Below, in pieces: positions 53,865 through 63,239 of a stretch of DNA of 64,000 bases. Source of the DNA: Flavobacteriales bacterium (GTDB lineage: Bacteria > Bacteroidota > Bacteroidia > NS11-12g > UBA9320); the NCBI GenBank assembly GCA_020635455.1, contig JACJZT010000003.1, forward strand, positions 310,001 to 374,000, read 5' to 3'. Numbering within the stretch: the stretch's first letter is position 1; the number at the start of each line of letters is the position of its first letter. A program made the position numbers and the translations under genes. A model generated the notes under the pieces. The model had not been told where the DNA came from. It worked only from the letters and a program-made list of their open reading frames with translations, and did no database searches.

Positions 53865-55799
53865 ATGCTGTATAGAGTTGTCACAGTTGTAATGGTTTCG
53901 TTGTCTAGCTTTTTGACACAAGCTCAGTCAGAACTTGAATGCCTGGTCAAATCGGAAATGATGAGGAGTTTTTCAGGCAAACTAAATAAAAAGTCCTTAT
54001 TAACAGAAAGTTACAACATCCAATATCAGCGACTGGAGTTAAACATAGACCTGCATCAAAAATGGGTTCAGGGTAAAGTCACTTCCTGTTTCACCCCCTT
54101 AAAACCGGCTTTTAATCTGATTCAGTTCGATCTTGAAGATTACCTCAAGGTGGACTCAGTTCTTTTTCACGGAAAGCCGGTACCCTATACCCACCTTAAC
54201 AAAGCCCTGACCATTGAACTTTCAAAAAATGTTGCAGAGAACACCCTCGATTCTGTTTCAGTTTTTTACAGCGGCAATCCCGGACTTAACAACCCTTATC
54301 AGAGTTTTATATTTGACGCACACGATCGCCAGGACCCAAAGCCCATTGCCTGGACACTTTCACAACCCTATGGTGCCAAAGGCTGGTGGCCCTGCAAGGA
54401 ATCCCTTTACGACAAGATCGATTCACTTGATGTTTGGGTAACGGTTCATAAAGGCAATAAGGTTGCTTCCAACGGAATTCTTCTTTTCTCAAAAGATGTT
54501 AACGATTCCATGGTTTGCTTTTACTGGAAACACCGTTATCCTATTGCAACCTATCTTGTGGCTGTGGCTGTTACAAATTACATTGAATACGAAGACTTTG
54601 TAGTTTATCCCTATGGCGACTCTTTAAGTATTTTGAATTATGTGTATCCCGAATATGAATCGGAAGCCAGAACCAAGTCAAAGGAAACCGTAAAAATGAT
54701 GCATCTTTTCGACAGTTTATTTGGTAAGTATCCATTTTTAAAAGAAAAATACGGCCATGCTCAATGGGGATGGGGAGGCGGGATGGAACATCAGACCATC
54801 AGTTTTATGGTTCATCTGAATTACGACCTTACCGCCCACGAACTAGCTCATCAATGGTTTGGTGATTATGCCACCTGTGGAAGCTGGCAGGATCTGTGGC
54901 TTAATGAAGGATTTGCAACCTATCTCAATGGACTTTGCCACCAATACCTCAATACCGGAACTAGTTTCAGGAATTATATGACTTCAATGAGAGGCGATAT
55001 TACCAAAAAAGATGATGGCTCGATCTTTGTTACCGATACCATGGATCGCTCCTTCCTCTTCGATGGTCGTTTGCGGTATCAGAAAGCTGCTTACTTTATA
55101 CATATGCTGCGATGGAAAGTGGGTAATGAAAATTTTTATAATGGTCTCAGAAATTACCTTTCATCTCCAAAGGTCCGATACGGGTTTGGCAGAACATCTG
55201 ACTTGAAAACAGCGCTTGAAAGTGCCTCGGGCCTCAACCTGACCGAGTTTTTTAAAGATTGGTATTTTGGAGAAGGTCATCCGGTGTACAACATTACCTG
55301 GAGTCATGTTGGAAATCAGCTTGAGATCAGGATCCTTCAGGAGCAATCGCATCCATCGGTTAGTTTTTTTAATATACCCATACAAATAAAAATTCACGGT
55401 AAATATTCAGACAGTACAGTTATTCTTGACCCGTTAAGCAGAGACAATACGTTTAAATTTACGCTCAACTTCATCCCGGAGGATATAGAATTCGACCCTA
55501 ATTTCTGGATTTTAAGTCAGTGGAACGTGATAAAGGTCAAGCCGGATAACAGTCCGGACATTCATGTATTTCCGGTTCCGGCCGAAGAAGCACTTTCATT
55601 GATCAATTACCGGGGAAACATCCTTGAAGCCAAAATCACCGACCCTGCAGGCCGAAAAATCATTGAAATAAACTACCAGCTCATTAACGATGTGCGGGAG
55701 AAACAGGAATTAGAGATCTCAAACCTTACTTCAGGTGTTTATTTTTTAGAAGTTAAAACGGATCTCGGTTTTGCAAGAAAAAAATTCCTGAAAAAATAA
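53865..55799 (+). CDS. M1-family aminopeptidase with T9SS sorting domain
   Basis: A secreted zinc aminopeptidase. Starting at ATG 53865 gives a signal peptide (MLYRVVTVVMVSLSSFLTQA) and 644 residues; an in-frame ATG at 53793 would add a non-signal leader. The zinc motif HELAHQWFGD lies at about 325-334 and LWLNEGFATYL supplies the third ligand Glu about 19 residues later. The exopeptidase motif is GGMEHQ rather than GAMEN. An N-terminal saddle-like beta domain precedes it. The tail (IHVFPVPAEEALSL ... ARKKFLKK) is a T9SS type A domain with VFPVPAE in place of YPNP. It probably digests extracellular peptides. Confidence 0.9.
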   Translation: MLYRVVTVVMVSLSSFLTQAQSELECLVKSEMMRSFSGKLNKKSLLTESYNIQYQRLELNIDLHQKWVQGKVTSCFTPLKPAFNLIQFDLEDYLKVDSVLFHGKPVPYTHLNKALTIELSKNVAENTLDSVSVFYSGNPGLNNPYQSFIFDAHDRQDPKPIAWTLSQPYGAKGWWPCKESLYDKIDSLDVWVTVHKGNKVASNGILLFSKDVNDSMVCFYWKHRYPIATYLVAVAVTNYIEYEDFVVYPYGDSLSILNYVYPEYESEARTKSKETVKMMHLFDSLFGKYPFLKEKYGHAQWGWGGGMEHQTISFMVHLNYDLTAHELAHQWFGDYATCGSWQDLWLNEGFATYLNGLCHQYLNTGTSFRNYMTSMRGDITKKDDGSIFVTDTMDRSFLFDGRLRYQKAAYFIHMLRWKVGNENFYNGLRNYLSSPKVRYGFGRTSDLKTALESASGLNLTEFFKDWYFGEGHPVYNITWSHVGNQLEIRILQEQSHPSVSFFNIPIQIKIHGKYSDSTVILDPLSRDNTFKFTLNFIPEDIEFDPNFWILSQWNVIKVKPDNSPDIHVFPVPAEEALSLINYRGNILEAKITDPAGRKIIEINYQLINDVREKQELEISNLTSGVYFLEVKTDLGFARKKFLKK

Positions 55800-56016
55800 T
55801 ACTTTCCGCAAGAGGCAAAGTATCTAATGGGGTTTGAACATTTTTCCTTCATTCATCTGTGTTTCTTGCTGAAAATCAGTTTCATTGAGCCAACTATCTT
55901 TATTGTATCCAAAGAGCTATTTTAATTTAGCATCCTTTATGTGTGGCAAGAAAGGGCATTCATCAAATCAAAGAGTTTGTCGGGATTAAGTATCTTTACA
56001 AACTTGATCCCTGCTT

Positions 56017-59000
56017 ATGAACCAGATCTTTAAGATCCATTTCAAAATTTTAAGCTTAATGTTCTTCGTTTTTCTCGTAAACTGGGTTTATTCGCAAACT
56101 ACTTTCAAAACCCTGAAGAGAACGGATGGGTTGCCGACTAAAAGTATCTTCTCCATACTGCAAGACAAACAAGGTTTTATCTGGGCGGGAACCAACGATG
56201 GGGTTTTCAGATACGATGGCTATCGCTTTAAAACCTTTAAACTTACCAACACCAAAAAAGGAGGGCTTAAAAGTAAGTTCATTCTTAAAATAATTGAAGA
56301 CCGTGAAAACAGAATATGGATCGGAACCAGCCGTGGCGGTATCAGCATGTACAACAAAGTGACCGAAGAACTTATGACCTGGGAAATGGATTCTACAGGC
56401 CAAAATGGACCATTGAATTGGGATGCACAACATCTTTATGAGGATAAAAAAGGGTATATTTGGTTCACGAGTGGATGGGTATTGCAACGAATTGAAAAAA
56501 AAGGAGATAACTTTCTTTTTACAGCCTATGAGATCCCAAAAAATCCAATTACCAATGCAATCGGTAAAATTTATGGCATTCAAGAAGGTCCTGACCAAAT
56601 AATCTGGTTTGCCACAACCCGGGGTCTTTTTGGATTTGATAAAAAAACCAAAAGGTTTTTGTTTAATAAAGATCAAATAAAGGGAATGGATCTTCCAAGG
56701 ATCAACTCCATTACCTTGGCTGAAAACAACACCTATTTCTTTGCCTTACCCGAAGGTCGTTTAGGAAAATTGGAACAATCGCAAATGGCCCCCGGAAAAA
56801 TTCCGGAAATAATTGAGGGGCAACCCGAAAATATCTTCCTGAACATACAGGCAAAAGTATTGTATGACCCTAAGATTGGTCTGATCTGTCTTGGAAATGG
56901 ATTGACCATTGTGAACCTCAAACAAAGGATCTATTCATATAAGCGATTTTTTTATGAGCCAAATAATTCCCTTTCTTTACCCAGCAATTTAAGTCGGGAT
57001 TTTTTTCTCGATTATGCAGGTAATTGGTGGATAGCTACTGATGAAGGATTAAGTACACATTTTATTTCTTCACCCGAGATACAAATTATTGATAAACTGC
57101 GTATTGGTCAGCCCGAATTTAACAATCATGTTTCGAGGATCCTTCAGGACAGGAATGGATACCTCTGGATCGCCGGTGATGAAGGAATGATCCGGTTTCA
57201 CTTAAAGAAAAGTGAGTATAAAAAGATCCATTTGCCTGGGGATGATGAGAACTTAAATGGATATGTAGGTGGAATCACAGAAGATACTAATGGAAATATC
57301 TGGGCCGGTGTTGCTCCATGGTTGTATAAAATAAATCCTGTTGACCTCAGCTGGAAAAGGTATAAGATCGATTTTCCGGTAAAAGAAAGGTCGGATGAGA
57401 TCACAAGTATTGAAATGGATACTGAAGGCAGGATTTGGATAAGTGCATTTTGGGGTATTTCCTGTTTTGATACAAAAACATTGATCAGTAAAAAACTGGT
57501 AACCGATTATGAAACGGTCATCACTCAGGTTTATTCCTACAACAGCAAAACACTCTATGCCGTCGATCCTTACTTTCTTTATAAGATCGATAAGGAGACT
57601 ATGGATTTTGAACCCATTTCGAGAGGCGGCAACCCTTTTGACAAAAGGTCCGGGTATCTGACATTAGCAAAAGATATGATTATTCATGGAAAGTCTGTTT
57701 ACATTGCCACAGCAGAAGGACTTCTTATTTATGATCTTGTTTCAAAAAACTGGTCGCATTTTACTTCCGAAAATGGATTGCCCAATAATTACCTGAGGGG
57801 ATTGGTAAAAGATAAAAACAATAAGATATGGATCAGTAGCAATGAAGGAATCTGCTGTATCGATCCGGTAAGCTTAAAGATAAGCAAACTAAAGGTAGAC
57901 GAAAAATTGCCCTGCCTTGAATTTACAAGCAGATCAAGAACAAATGGCAATAGGGGTGAGATCTACTTCGGATGTTCCAATGGAATCGTTTTTTTTAATC
58001 CGGCCGATATTAAGGTTAACAAGTATAACCCAGGAGTTACCCTGACAGATTTTAAAATATTCAACAAGTCGGTTGCAGTGGGAATTGGGGATACAGCAAA
58101 CGGTAAATTCACCTTGAACAAATCTATTTCTTACTGTAAGGAGATACAACTGGAACATCATCAATCTTTTTTTACGGTAGAATTTGCTTCCCTATCATAC
58201 CTTCACAGTGCTGAAAATCAATATTCTTACCGCCTGATCGGATTTAATAAGGACTGGATCAATGCCGGAAACAACCGGGAAGCCACCTTTACAAATCTCA
58301 ACCCCGGCAACTACGTGCTCGAAATAAGATCCGCAAACAATTCGGGTTACTGGAATACAAAAGCCAGGCAGTTGAAAATAATAATCTTGCCTCCCTGGTA
58401 CAGAAGCACCTGGGCGTATTTTCTATACATACTTCTTATACTTTTTATTCTTACGGTGTTATTCCGATTAAGATTAAATGCCCTTAGAAGAAAAATAAAT
58501 CTTGAAAATAAAATTAAGGAAGCCAAGGAAACGGAAAGGGAACAATTTCGTAAAAAATCGGCTGCCGACTTTCATGATGAAGCAGGTAATAAGATCACCA
58601 AGATCAACCTGCTTACCGGATTGGCAAGGTCTCAGGCTTCAAACAACACAGAATTGAGCAATTATTTGATAAGGATTGAACAAAATGCCGCACAACTTTC
58701 CTCCAGCATGCGCGATTTTATCTGGGTGCTGGACCCTGACAAGGACAGCTTATTTGACACAATATTAAGAATACAGGATTTTGGAAATGTGTTGTTCCAG
58801 GATTCTGCCATGTCGTTCAAAAGTGATCGGGTTTCAGACAACTTTAAGAACATCAATTTAAATATGGAATCGAGGCGAGCGATCATTCAGATATTCAAAG
58901 AAGCCATGCACAATTCTTTAAAACACAGCAACGGAAATTCGGTCCTTTTTCAATTCGTTTTAAAGAACAGTAAACTTGAATGCTCGCTGCAGGACAATGG

Positions 59001-59181
59001 AAGCTATAACTGGAAAAAGGATCAGAAAGGAAGCGAAAGTTATGGATTGAATATTATGAATGAACGGGCAGATAAAATTGGGGCGAATCTATGGATAGAT
59101 TTTATTCCATCAAAGGGCACAAGGGTAAACCTTAAATTTACGATTACCCCATTTGAGGTATTTACAGATAGGAATCAATAA
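56017..59181 (+). CDS. Reg_prop/Y_Y_Y sensor histidine kinase (HisKA_3)
   Basis: A 1054-residue membrane sensor. After a signal peptide (to about 27) two seven-bladed-type Reg_prop propellers fill about 30-690 (GLPTKSIFSILQDKQGFIWA, GLPNNYLRGLVKDKNNKIWI). A Y_Y_Y domain follows (about 700-785, YSYRLIGFNKDWINAG), a membrane helix at about 795-815, then a HisKA_3 dimerisation region with phosphorylated H853 in SAADFHDEAGNKITK and a HATPase (IFKEAMHNSLKHS; GLNIMNERADKIG). The ligand would bind in the periplasm. This is the architecture of NarL-type sensors in Bacteroidota without the fused DNA-binding part, and the regulator is the next gene. Confidence 0.93.
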   Translation: MNQIFKIHFKILSLMFFVFLVNWVYSQTTFKTLKRTDGLPTKSIFSILQDKQGFIWAGTNDGVFRYDGYRFKTFKLTNTKKGGLKSKFILKIIEDRENRIWIGTSRGGISMYNKVTEELMTWEMDSTGQNGPLNWDAQHLYEDKKGYIWFTSGWVLQRIEKKGDNFLFTAYEIPKNPITNAIGKIYGIQEGPDQIIWFATTRGLFGFDKKTKRFLFNKDQIKGMDLPRINSITLAENNTYFFALPEGRLGKLEQSQMAPGKIPEIIEGQPENIFLNIQAKVLYDPKIGLICLGNGLTIVNLKQRIYSYKRFFYEPNNSLSLPSNLSRDFFLDYAGNWWIATDEGLSTHFISSPEIQIIDKLRIGQPEFNNHVSRILQDRNGYLWIAGDEGMIRFHLKKSEYKKIHLPGDDENLNGYVGGITEDTNGNIWAGVAPWLYKINPVDLSWKRYKIDFPVKERSDEITSIEMDTEGRIWISAFWGISCFDTKTLISKKLVTDYETVITQVYSYNSKTLYAVDPYFLYKIDKETMDFEPISRGGNPFDKRSGYLTLAKDMIIHGKSVYIATAEGLLIYDLVSKNWSHFTSENGLPNNYLRGLVKDKNNKIWISSNEGICCIDPVSLKISKLKVDEKLPCLEFTSRSRTNGNRGEIYFGCSNGIVFFNPADIKVNKYNPGVTLTDFKIFNKSVAVGIGDTANGKFTLNKSISYCKEIQLEHHQSFFTVEFASLSYLHSAENQYSYRLIGFNKDWINAGNNREATFTNLNPGNYVLEIRSANNSGYWNTKARQLKIIILPPWYRSTWAYFLYILLILFILTVLFRLRLNALRRKINLENKIKEAKETEREQFRKKSAADFHDEAGNKITKINLLTGLARSQASNNTELSNYLIRIEQNAAQLSSSMRDFIWVLDPDKDSLFDTILRIQDFGNVLFQDSAMSFKSDRVSDNFKNINLNMESRRAIIQIFKEAMHNSLKHSNGNSVLFQFVLKNSKLECSLQDNGSYNWKKDQKGSESYGLNIMNERADKIGANLWIDFIPSKGTRVNLKFTITPFEVFTDRNQ

Positions 59182-59204
59182 ATCTATATTGCTTACCAAA
59201 TTCA

Positions 59205-59837
59205 ATGGATGATCAAAACGTTATATCGGTTATTATTGTGGAAGATGACAACGAGATCCGGCAGTTAATGACCTTTCTGATCGAAAAAACAAATGGATTT
59301 AATTGTCTTGCCTCCTTCTCTGATTGTGAAAATGCGCTGCAACCTATTATTGATCTGCAACCTGATGTGGTTTTAATGGATATTGAGTTGCCAGGAATTT
59401 CAGGAATTCAAGGCATTCTTGGTCTCAAGGAAAAAGTAAAGAATACTGATTTTATTATGTTAACGATCCGTGATGATGACGATTCCATTTTTAACTCACT
59501 TAAGGCCGGAGCTTCAGGCTACATTCTTAAAGATACAGCCCCGGCAAAAATACTGGAAGCCATTGTTGAGGTCAATCAGGGAGGTTCTCCAATGACCGGT
59601 AGCATTGCCCGCCGTATTACGGAGTCCTTTCAGCCTCTCGGAAATTCTATACTTTCCGAGCGCGAAAACGAGGTTTTGACTGACCTGTGTAAAGGCATGA
59701 ATTATAGGGAAATTGGAGAAAAACACTTCATTAGCGGACATACGGTTCGCACGCATATTAAAACAATCTATTCAAAACTTCATGTTCATTCAAGAGCAGA
59801 AGCTGTTCGAAAAGCAATCGACCAAAGGTTGATCTGA
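59205..59837 (+). CDS. NarL/LuxR-family response regulator
   Basis: A 210-residue regulator 23 bases after the kinase. Receiver with acidic EDD near 13-15, phosphoacceptor D59 in VVLMDIELPGISG, K near 110 in GYILKDTAPAKILEA; LuxR-type helix-turn-helix at about 145-205 (LSERENEVLTDLCKGMNYREIG, HTVRTHIKTIYSKL). It presumably acts with the upstream kinase; the four genes that follow are candidate targets. Confidence 0.93.
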   Translation: MDDQNVISVIIVEDDNEIRQLMTFLIEKTNGFNCLASFSDCENALQPIIDLQPDVVLMDIELPGISGIQGILGLKEKVKNTDFIMLTIRDDDDSIFNSLKAGASGYILKDTAPAKILEAIVEVNQGGSPMTGSIARRITESFQPLGNSILSERENEVLTDLCKGMNYREIGEKHFISGHTVRTHIKTIYSKLHVHSRAEAVRKAIDQRLI

Positions 59838-59918
59838 ACCGGAAACAGAAGCCATATTTTTTTCTGAATTTCCGAAATTCAGGAATCTTGAAAAATTGAA
59901 AATACCGCATACGGGCGA

Positions 59919-59949
59919 TTGACCACTCTTGGATGCTACTCTAATTTTG
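59919..59949 (+). promoter_or_regulatory. Promoter of the 59975-63174 operon
   Basis: TTG (59919-59921), a 20-base gap, then TAATTTTG (59942-59949). It ends 25 bases before the first ATG at 59975 and has almost the same spacing as the tRNA-Cys promoter. Confidence 0.65.
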
Positions 59950-59974
59950 TCTTCGATTTTTAAACAATCCGAAC

Positions 59975-60523
59975 ATGAAAAAGTCAATATCTATTTTAGT
60001 ACTCAGTTTTATTTTCTTCACAGTTTCGTGCAAAAAGGAAAATTCTCCTTCATCAGGTGGTTCCGGGTCAGATCTACCCGATGCTGAATTCACAGCAACC
60101 GTTACAGGCGCGGAAAACCAAAGTTACAGTTTTACCCTTCCAAAAAATGTAGCAAATAATTTTGCCATTAACGGTTCACTTTCAAGTGCGTTGGGTGTGC
60201 TTGCGTTTCAGGCAATGGAACTTCCTCTTGGTTGGAAGTTTGCCTTCATAACAAAAACCTTATCTCTTGCAGAAGGAAGCTATAAAATGAACGAAGGTGC
60301 ACCCACGGGAAGTTCTTATTCACCCTCAACTTCAGGTTCAACAACGTACATTTCTACCTCAGGGACCATCAACATTACTAAGTCGGTTTTGTATCAGGCT
60401 TCATCCGTAAGCGACTACTTTCTGGATGGAAACTACAGCATGAACATGCGTAACCCTCTGGATACAACCATGAAAGTTACCGTAAACGGTACTTTTAAAG
60501 GTGTGAACATTAAAAAACAATAA
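59975..60523 (+). CDS. Lipoprotein, first gene of four-gene envelope operon
   Basis: A 182-residue lipoprotein: signal peptide with lipobox FTVSC (Cys at about 20), then a Ser/Gly-rich linker (KKENSPSSGGSGSDLPD) and a ~140-residue beta-rich domain (AEFTATVTGAENQSYSFTLPK). Charged residues after the Cys are usual for surface-exposed Bacteroidota lipoproteins. No family recognised. The next gene starts 18 bases after its stop. Confidence 0.8.
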   Translation: MKKSISILVLSFIFFTVSCKKENSPSSGGSGSDLPDAEFTATVTGAENQSYSFTLPKNVANNFAINGSLSSALGVLAFQAMELPLGWKFAFITKTLSLAEGSYKMNEGAPTGSSYSPSTSGSTTYISTSGTINITKSVLYQASSVSDYFLDGNYSMNMRNPLDTTMKVTVNGTFKGVNIKKQ

Positions 60524-60541
60524 CTCCTAAATCAAACAAAT

Positions 60542-61585
60542 ATGAAACATCTATCTACACTTCTAAAAACATTGACATGCTGCATTCTTCCTCAAATGGC
60601 CGGTGCACAGTCAACCATTAAAATTGAAAATATACCTGTCGTTGGAGATTCGGCTCATGTAAAAGTATGCGCGGAAAACATTGATGTTGCAGCCTTAAAG
60701 GCAAGTGCAGGTACGATGAAAATGTGGGATTTTTCAGGTTTGACGGCGCGGAATGACATTAAATTCAAATTTTTAAACCCGGCAGGAAGCTTCTGGGAAA
60801 ATGATTATCCGGGCTCTAACATACTTGGTTTAAGCGATGAGAATGCACACAGTTATTATAAGTTAGGAGCCAACTCCTTGTCCATTGTGGGCCAGGCACT
60901 GCCTTTACCCGGGACCCCTCCCGACACCGCCAAACTAAATTACAACAACGAAGAACTGATCATTGATTTGCCATTTACTTACATGGATGCAGACAGAGAT
61001 AGCTTTGAAGGCACAGGTACCGTAAAGGGATTTGGAATAAAGTTTACAGGATTTGTTGATATTAAAGCAGATGGATACGGCACTCTAAAAACTCCGGTTG
61101 GCACGTATGATAATGTGATACGTTATGCCATGAGACGCGAACAATACAACGATTTTTTCGGAAACATCACTACTCAAACAAAAGACCAGTGGATATGGAT
61201 CTCTTCAGATCATAAATACTGGATCATGTTACAGGAGTCGGTATTTGATGGCTTCAATACTTCGAGCCTTGTATGGTATAATCAAGATCCTGAACGGATC
61301 GGAACTGGTGCCGCTATCAAAAAAACAGTTGATAACCCAATCCGTGTATTTCCAAACCCGGTGATAAATGGTCAAAATCTGAACTTTTCCTGGAATGCTC
61401 CCGGAACAGCAGCCATTCAAATTATGGATCAGACAGGCCAGGTAGTTCATTCTGAGATCAAAGACCTTCAGTCAGGTGTAAATATGCTGGAAACCGGAAC
61501 AAAAAACTTCAGGAATGGCATTTACTCCCTTATTATCACCAACAATCAGAAAATTTCTCAATCAAAGTTTGTAATTCTTAACTAA
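60542..61585 (+). CDS. T9SS-exported protein, unknown
   Basis: A 347-residue exported protein. Signal peptide to about residue 22 (ending MAGAQ). The central ~230 residues are beta-rich with no recognised motif (KMWDFSGLTARNDIKFKFLN; GTLKTPVGTYDNVIRYAMRR). This second block is seen in Bacteroidota proteins of unknown function with a carbohydrate- or ligand-binding feel, but no family can be stated. The end is a T9SS type A domain (IRVFPNPVINGQN ... SQSKFVILN). Lies between two lipoproteins in one operon, so it probably works at the cell surface with them. Confidence 0.8.
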   Translation: MKHLSTLLKTLTCCILPQMAGAQSTIKIENIPVVGDSAHVKVCAENIDVAALKASAGTMKMWDFSGLTARNDIKFKFLNPAGSFWENDYPGSNILGLSDENAHSYYKLGANSLSIVGQALPLPGTPPDTAKLNYNNEELIIDLPFTYMDADRDSFEGTGTVKGFGIKFTGFVDIKADGYGTLKTPVGTYDNVIRYAMRREQYNDFFGNITTQTKDQWIWISSDHKYWIMLQESVFDGFNTSSLVWYNQDPERIGTGAAIKKTVDNPIRVFPNPVINGQNLNFSWNAPGTAAIQIMDQTGQVVHSEIKDLQSGVNMLETGTKNFRNGIYSLIITNNQKISQSKFVILN

Positions 61586-61596
61586 AAATTAAAATC

Positions 61597-62190
61597 ATGA
61601 AACAATCTCCAAAAAACTATAAATTAAACTTTTCAATAGTAAGCTTCTCAGGAAAGATGGTGATGACCCTGGGAGTGTTTTCATTGCTATTGGTTTCCTG
61701 CAAGAAAGAAGATACGGCACCTTCGAGTAATTCTGACAACAATAACAATCAGGGAGCAAATCCTCCCACTGTAACCATGTTTTCAGCTAAAATTGACGGT
61801 ACAGAATGGACCACCGATGCCGCCAAGGTGAGTGCCACGTTCATGGCCATCACCAACAGCATCATTCTCACCGCTGAAAAAAATGATGGTTCGATCTTTA
61901 CCTTACAAATTAACCTTTGGGACAAAACGACGGGAAGTTTTAAAACCTCTTTAAGCAGTCAAAAGAACATTTTGGGCTTGACATACAAAGATGCAAAAGG
62001 CGACAGCTGGACCGCACCCGCAAGAATCAATGACGATGCGAGTAATGTTTCTTCCGGAACTTTAAATGTTGACTATTTTGATGGTACAAAGATCAAATGC
62101 TCTTTTAGTTTTACAGGTGGAAGCCAGCAAACTGCAAACACACATGAAATTAAAGAAGGAGAGATCTCGGTTATGACCATTAAAAACTGA
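61597..62190 (+). CDS. Lipoprotein, DUF6252-like
   Basis: A 197-residue lipoprotein. A long basic leader then LGVFSLLLVSC gives a lipobox with Cys at about residue 38. An Asn-rich linker is followed by a single beta domain (FSAKIDGTEWTTDAAKVSAT ... FSFTGGSQQTANTHEIKEGEISV). The AKIDG-WT opening and the ending with I-x-x-G-x-F resemble a common Bacteroidota family of small surface lipoproteins with a DUF label; function unknown. The start is 11 bases after the preceding stop, and the OmpA gene follows 3 bases after its own. Confidence 0.78.
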   Translation: MKQSPKNYKLNFSIVSFSGKMVMTLGVFSLLLVSCKKEDTAPSSNSDNNNNQGANPPTVTMFSAKIDGTEWTTDAAKVSATFMAITNSIILTAEKNDGSIFTLQINLWDKTTGSFKTSLSSQKNILGLTYKDAKGDSWTAPARINDDASNVSSGTLNVDYFDGTKIKCSFSFTGGSQQTANTHEIKEGEISVMTIKN

Positions 62191-62193
62191 GCC

Positions 62194-63174
62194 ATGAAAA
62201 AAGTCTGTTTTGCAATCATATTCACCATACTTATGGTTACATCTGTTCTTGCGCAAAAGGATGTTCCAAATGCGAAGGATCACCCTCTGATTTCGAGGTA
62301 TCCGGGGTCCTTTATTGGGTTTTACGATGAAAAGGACTATGGGACCTACAACATTGCACTTGGACCTGAAAAAGGATATAGACAAATTGAAAAATGGCAA
62401 AAGGTTGAAGGCAAAATTACCCGTATTTATTACAGTGTTGAAGGTGAGAGAAGTCTTACGGAGATATTCAGAAATTTTCAAACGGCTGTCAAAACAGGCA
62501 AATTTACCACTCTGGCTGAGGGCATTGATGAAAATCTAAAAGCAAGGTCATCCATTGGTGGCAGAAATTTCCTGGGGATTCATTTCAGAGAGAATCCACT
62601 GCCATCGGGTGGCAACATAAAACTGCTGGTTGGTTCATCTACTTCGGGTGGCTCATGTTATCTGGCCGCCAAAAAGTCTTCACCAAAAGGAAATAGTTAT
62701 ATAGTTATTTCCGGAGCAAAATATTCGAATACTGAAAATGTTTTTATGGTCGATATTATTGAAGAAACAAGGATGGAGGACGGATTGATCACACTGAATG
62801 CCGAGGCTATTGAAAAAGCCCTTAATTTGAATGGAAAGGTTGCTCTTTATTCTATTTTATTTGATCTTGACAGATCTGAAATAAAAGAAGAAGCTAAGAC
62901 CTCGCTAAATGAGATCGGAAAACTTCTGAAAAAGAATAAATCACTTAGACTTTTTATTGTTGGCCATACCGATATTTCAGGGTCACTCGAGCACAATCTT
63001 CAATTATCAGGTTCCAGGGCCAAAGCAGTTGCAGACTATCTTATAAAAAATTATGATATAGAACCATCGAGACTTTCTGGCCATGGAGTGGGCCCTCTTT
63101 GTCCGGTAGCCGAAAACGAAAGTGAAGAAGGCAAGGCTTTAAACCGCAGGGTAGAACTTGTTAAACAATTGTAA
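62194..63174 (+). CDS. OmpA-family protein with DUF4892-like N-terminal domain
   Basis: A 326-residue envelope protein. Signal peptide to about 20 (SVLAQ). The N-terminal part (about 25-205) resembles DUF4892 (HPLISRYPGSFIGFYDEKDYG). The OmpA domain (about 215-326) has SILFDLDRSEIKEEAK, IVGHTDISGSLEHNLQLSGSRA and ALNRRVELVKQL, all residues expected for peptidoglycan binding. No barrel is present, so it is likely periplasmic and tethers the lipoprotein/T9SS operon products to the cell wall. Last gene of the operon. Confidence 0.87.
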   Translation: MKKVCFAIIFTILMVTSVLAQKDVPNAKDHPLISRYPGSFIGFYDEKDYGTYNIALGPEKGYRQIEKWQKVEGKITRIYYSVEGERSLTEIFRNFQTAVKTGKFTTLAEGIDENLKARSSIGGRNFLGIHFRENPLPSGGNIKLLVGSSTSGGSCYLAAKKSSPKGNSYIVISGAKYSNTENVFMVDIIEETRMEDGLITLNAEAIEKALNLNGKVALYSILFDLDRSEIKEEAKTSLNEIGKLLKKNKSLRLFIVGHTDISGSLEHNLQLSGSRAKAVADYLIKNYDIEPSRLSGHGVGPLCPVAENESEEGKALNRRVELVKQL

Positions 63175-63239
63175 GGTCCTTTCCCTTATAAATGTTACCG
63201 CGATAAATATTACAGGTCCTAAAAGAAATCAGTTTTTTT

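Noticed and set aside
56056..56676. Minus-strand frame of 206 codons
   Set aside because: It is antisense to the Reg_prop kinase, where repeated codons keep the opposite strand open by chance.
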